Below are positions 6,221-8,424 of a stretch of DNA of 8,424 bases, piece after piece (the first letter of the stretch is position 1; every line of letters starts with the position of its first letter). The notes beneath the pieces are model-generated. The model saw nothing but the letters and a program-made list of their open reading frames with translations. It had not been told where the DNA came from and did no database searches. Location of the stretch: assembly GCA_038118725.1 (NCBI GenBank), contig JAYOIK010000127.1, positions 1-8,424 of the forward strand. The letters run 5' to 3'. Made by a program: the position numbers and the translations under genes. The DNA comes from JADHLJ01 sp038118725. Lineage in GTDB: Bacteria > Pseudomonadota > Alphaproteobacteria > Thalassobaculales > Thalassobaculaceae.

Positions 6221-7006
6221 ATGTCCGTTGTTACTCCCATTGCCCCGCCATCCGTTCGCGACCTCGTCAGCCCGGAGGAGTGGCGGGCGCGGGTCGATCT
6301 CGCGGCATGCTATCGGCTGACCGCGATGTACGGCTGGACCGATCTCATCTACACGCATATCTCGGCGCGGGTGCCGGGGACGGACAATCAGTTTCTGTTA
6401 AATCCCTTTGGACTGATGTTCGAGGAGATCACCGCGTCGAGCCTCGTCAAGCTCGATACCGACGGCGAGATCCTGATGGAATCGCCCTATTCGATAAACG
6501 CCGCCGGCTTCACCATTCACAGCGCGGTGCATCAGGCCAGGCACGAGATGGCTTGCGTGATGCACACCCATACCGTCGACGGCATGGCGGTATCGGCGCA
6601 GAAATGCGGGTTGCTGCCGCTGGCGCAGACCTCGCTGCAATTCTACAACGCGCTGTCCTATCACGACTATGAAGGCATCGCCTTTGACCTTGACGAGCGT
6701 GACCGGCTGGTCGCCAGCCTCGGCGAGAACCGGGCAATGGTTCTTCGCAACCATGGACTACTGACCTGTGGGCGGAGCATCGCGGAAGCTTTCACGACCA
6801 TGCATGCCTTGGAGAAGGCTTGCGCGCTTCAATTGAAGGCCCAGGCGGGCGGCGAGCTGGTGATCCCGTCCAAGGAGGTGTGTGAGCACGCTGCGGCCCA
6901 GTTCAACAGCAATGATGACGTATCCACCGGCGATTCCCTCAATCAGCTCGCTTGGGATGCCTTGTTGCGCAAGCTCGATCGGGAAAACCCGGGATACGAT
7001 GCCTGA
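6221..7006 (+). CDS. Class II aldolase/adducin-family protein
   Basis: A 261-residue cytoplasmic protein with one class II aldolase/adducin domain over most of its length. The zinc-binding histidines of the family are present: His115 and His117 (in MHTHT) and His178 (in RNHGLLTCG). Classical members such as L-fuculose-1-phosphate aldolase (FucA) cleave sugar phosphates. An ungapped alignment of FucA Glu73-to-His92 onto this protein places Gly96 (in NAAGFTIH) at the catalytic acid, as I recall for adducin-like bacterial proteins. Classical retro-aldol activity is therefore doubtful, and a decarboxylase, other lyase or non-catalytic role is possible. The ATG at 6221 has GGAG (6211-6214) 6 bases upstream. 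The partial glycosyltransferase gene follows 57 bases later on the same strand; I see no functional link between them. Confidence 0.85.
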   Translation: MSVVTPIAPPSVRDLVSPEEWRARVDLAACYRLTAMYGWTDLIYTHISARVPGTDNQFLLNPFGLMFEEITASSLVKLDTDGEILMESPYSINAAGFTIHSAVHQARHEMACVMHTHTVDGMAVSAQKCGLLPLAQTSLQFYNALSYHDYEGIAFDLDERDRLVASLGENRAMVLRNHGLLTCGRSIAEAFTTMHALEKACALQLKAQAGGELVIPSKEVCEHAAAQFNSNDDVSTGDSLNQLAWDALLRKLDRENPGYDA

Positions 7007-7026
7007 CGCGGGCCTTGTTGTCTTGA

Positions 7027-7063
7027 CCTCGGCTTCCTGAACCCGACGCGGGCGTCGCCGAGG
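7027..7063. terminator. Inverted repeat between aldolase and glycosyltransferase genes
   Basis: CCTCGGC (7027-7033) and GCCGAGG (7057-7063) are perfect 7-base complements. Inside the loop CCCG (7042-7045) and CGGG (7049-7052) can also pair. No T tract follows, so it is not a standard terminator. It ends at the base before the GTG at 7064, so it could mask translation from that codon or attenuate read-through. Confidence 0.35.
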
Positions 7064-8424
7064 GTGGCCGCGAAAACCGACATCGCGACCGCGAGGCGGG
7101 CCGCCTCGAGGCTGGCGCGCGAGGGCGCCTCGGAACACGCGCTATCGATCCTGCTGAGCTGTCTCGTGGACCATCCCGGCGCGATCGGGCTGGCACGACA
7201 ATTGCGCGATCTGAGCATCGATACGCAAACCGAGGCCAGGGGGCATCGGATGGCACGGATGACCCAGGCCATCGCCCCGGGAAACTCCGAGTTCCTGATC
7301 CCTTGGGGTAACGCCGCCTCGGTCGATGGTTCGTCGGTTGGAGGAGGCGGTCTTGACCCCCGATTCTGGGTATGCGCCGCTGCGGACGAATCCCAGCAAG
7401 TTCGAGCGGCGGTGATGCTGCGGCGGCTCGGCGAAACGGCACGACTTGAAAAGCTGCTCGCGCGGATGATCGAGCGGCGTTGCGCGATCCTGGCGCGAGA
7501 AGGCCGCCCGGCGGTGCGGTCCTATCTCGGGTTCATCGACGGACTCTACAATTTTTTCTGGGGATCGCGTGTCGCGGCGGACAAGATCGCGGCGCTGGAA
7601 TTGATGGAGCGGACCGCGACACCGGCTCTGTTGAATATTCCCGACGCCTTGCCGAGCGGGGTCGCGAGCCGATATCGCAATGCCCTGGAGCAATCCTTGC
7701 GGGATCCAAGAGACCGACTGGCCTCGCGCGTGAAGGCGATTGCCCTCGAGGCTCCCGGCATCGCCAATCTCTATTTCGGCTTGGGCGAGTACCACAACGC
7801 GGCCGGCGACCACGCGGCCTCCGCCGGCGCGTATCGGCGCGCGGACGTGATTTCTCCCGGAAACAGGTTCACGCGACATCGTCTGGCCCACGCGCTAGCG
7901 AATAGCAACCGGCAGCGCGACGCCCTGACTTGCTATCTCGTGGAATTGGGGATGTCCGTCCGGGAGCTCGATGCCGAGAAGCTGTTGGAAGGTGGGCTGG
8001 TAATCGCCGAGGACGGCGGCGTGTCTCCGCCGGAAGCCTCGCCGCCCAGGCTCCGCGCGGCCGACCCGAAATTCACCTTTGTCGTCTGCGCCTACAAGTA
8101 TCCGGAGTACTTCGCCGCCTCGGTCGAAAAGCTGCTGAATCAGACTTACCGGAACATCGAAATCATTCTGGTCAACAACGGCGCCGGCGCGCGTATTCAA
8201 CCCATCATCGACGCCGCCGCCGCGCGCGATCCGAGGGTGCGCCCCCTGATCTACGAGACCGAGCAATACGCCAAGGACGATCCGCTCAAATTCGTCGCGG
8301 TTTGCCTCAACGAGGCCCTGGCCATGGCGACGGGGGATTTCATCATCGATCTCAACGACGACGATTATGTCGACGAGACCTATGCCGAGAAGATGGTGGC
8401 GCTGTTCCAGGGCAATCCCAATTG
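7064..8424 (+). CDS. Partial: TPR-like region fused to family 2 glycosyltransferase domain
   Basis: The frame is open from the aldolase stop to the right edge, giving 453 complete codons from GTG 7064; the 3' end is outside the window. Residues 13-47 (pattern LAREGASEHAL, then HPGAIGLAR) and 233-296 (YFGLGEYHNAAGDHAAS, then HRLAHALANSNRQRDAL) read as TPR-like helical hairpins, with an unrecognised segment between. From residue 337 a GT-A family 2 glycosyltransferase fold begins: FVVCAYKYPEY, LLNQTYRNIEIILVNN, ATGDFIIDL, and an acidic metal-binding NDDD at 431-434. It should transfer a sugar from a nucleotide donor, perhaps onto a polysaccharide or protein; donor and acceptor are unknown. GTG 7064 is the first possible start but lacks an SD. 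ATG 7250 (residue 63) has AGGGGG 6 bases upstream, yet would discard a protein-like, GC3-rich segment. Confidence 0.8.
   Translation, partial: MAAKTDIATARRAASRLAREGASEHALSILLSCLVDHPGAIGLARQLRDLSIDTQTEARGHRMARMTQAIAPGNSEFLIPWGNAASVDGSSVGGGGLDPRFWVCAAADESQQVRAAVMLRRLGETARLEKLLARMIERRCAILAREGRPAVRSYLGFIDGLYNFFWGSRVAADKIAALELMERTATPALLNIPDALPSGVASRYRNALEQSLRDPRDRLASRVKAIALEAPGIANLYFGLGEYHNAAGDHAASAGAYRRADVISPGNRFTRHRLAHALANSNRQRDALTCYLVELGMSVRELDAEKLLEGGLVIAEDGGVSPPEASPPRLRAADPKFTFVVCAYKYPEYFAASVEKLLNQTYRNIEIILVNNGAGARIQPIIDAAAARDPRVRPLIYETEQYAKDDPLKFVAVCLNEALAMATGDFIIDLNDDDYVDETYAEKMVALFQGNPN

Noticed and set aside
7142..7891. Long minus-strand open frame of about 249 codons opposite the glycosyltransferase gene
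   Set aside because: The plus-strand frame over the same bases gives TPR-like and GT2 motifs with high GC3. The minus-strand product has no recognisable motif and is the usual antisense opening in GC-rich DNA.
7895..8266. Minus-strand open frame of 123 codons opposite the GT2 domain
   Set aside because: It lies fully antisense to clearly recognised glycosyltransferase motifs, so it is a shadow frame.

Overview
The window is GC-rich, densely packed bacterial DNA. Codon third positions are strongly G/C-biased, and Shine-Dalgarno (SD) sequences are of the AAGGA/GGAG type. Gene content and protein style suggest an alphaproteobacterium, plausibly Rhodospirillales-like: a YfbR-type HD hydrolase, a lipoprotein with a C-terminal SPOR domain, several MFS/DMT exporters and an adducin-like class II aldolase. 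This placement is inference from protein style; no rRNA or other marker gene is present.

Layout, left to right. Positions 1-171 hold no convincing gene and look less GC-rich than the rest. On the minus strand, a small two-helix membrane protein (1105-770) and an HD-domain 5'-deoxynucleotidase-like enzyme (768-172) form a tight two-gene unit separated by one base. A divergent intergenic region rich in inverted repeats (1106-1246) follows. Next come three unrelated transporter genes in alternating orientation: an MFS transporter (+, 1247-2476), a DMT/EamA permease (-, 3395-2448, whose 3' end overlaps the MFS gene tail to tail by 29 bases), and a YcaD-like MFS transporter (+, 3521-4666). A SPOR-domain lipoprotein (-, 5968-4697) converges on the second MFS gene across a 30-base gap with a short terminator-like hairpin. 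A 252-base divergent region then carries a promoter candidate for each flanking gene and three 13-base direct repeats. On the plus strand follow a class II aldolase/adducin-family protein (6221-7006) and a partial gene that leaves the right edge (7064 onward), encoding a helical/TPR-like region joined to a family 2 glycosyltransferase domain.

The genes do not form one pathway. Only the small membrane protein/HD hydrolase pair is clearly an operon; the aldolase and the glycosyltransferase could be co-transcribed. I see no transposase, phage gene, CRISPR array, toxin-antitoxin pair or RNA gene. The most notable points are the aldolase homologue lacking the usual catalytic acid, the glycosyltransferase gene whose start is ambiguous and lies against a hairpin, the Met/His/Lys-rich linker of the SPOR lipoprotein, and the 13-base repeats upstream of the aldolase.
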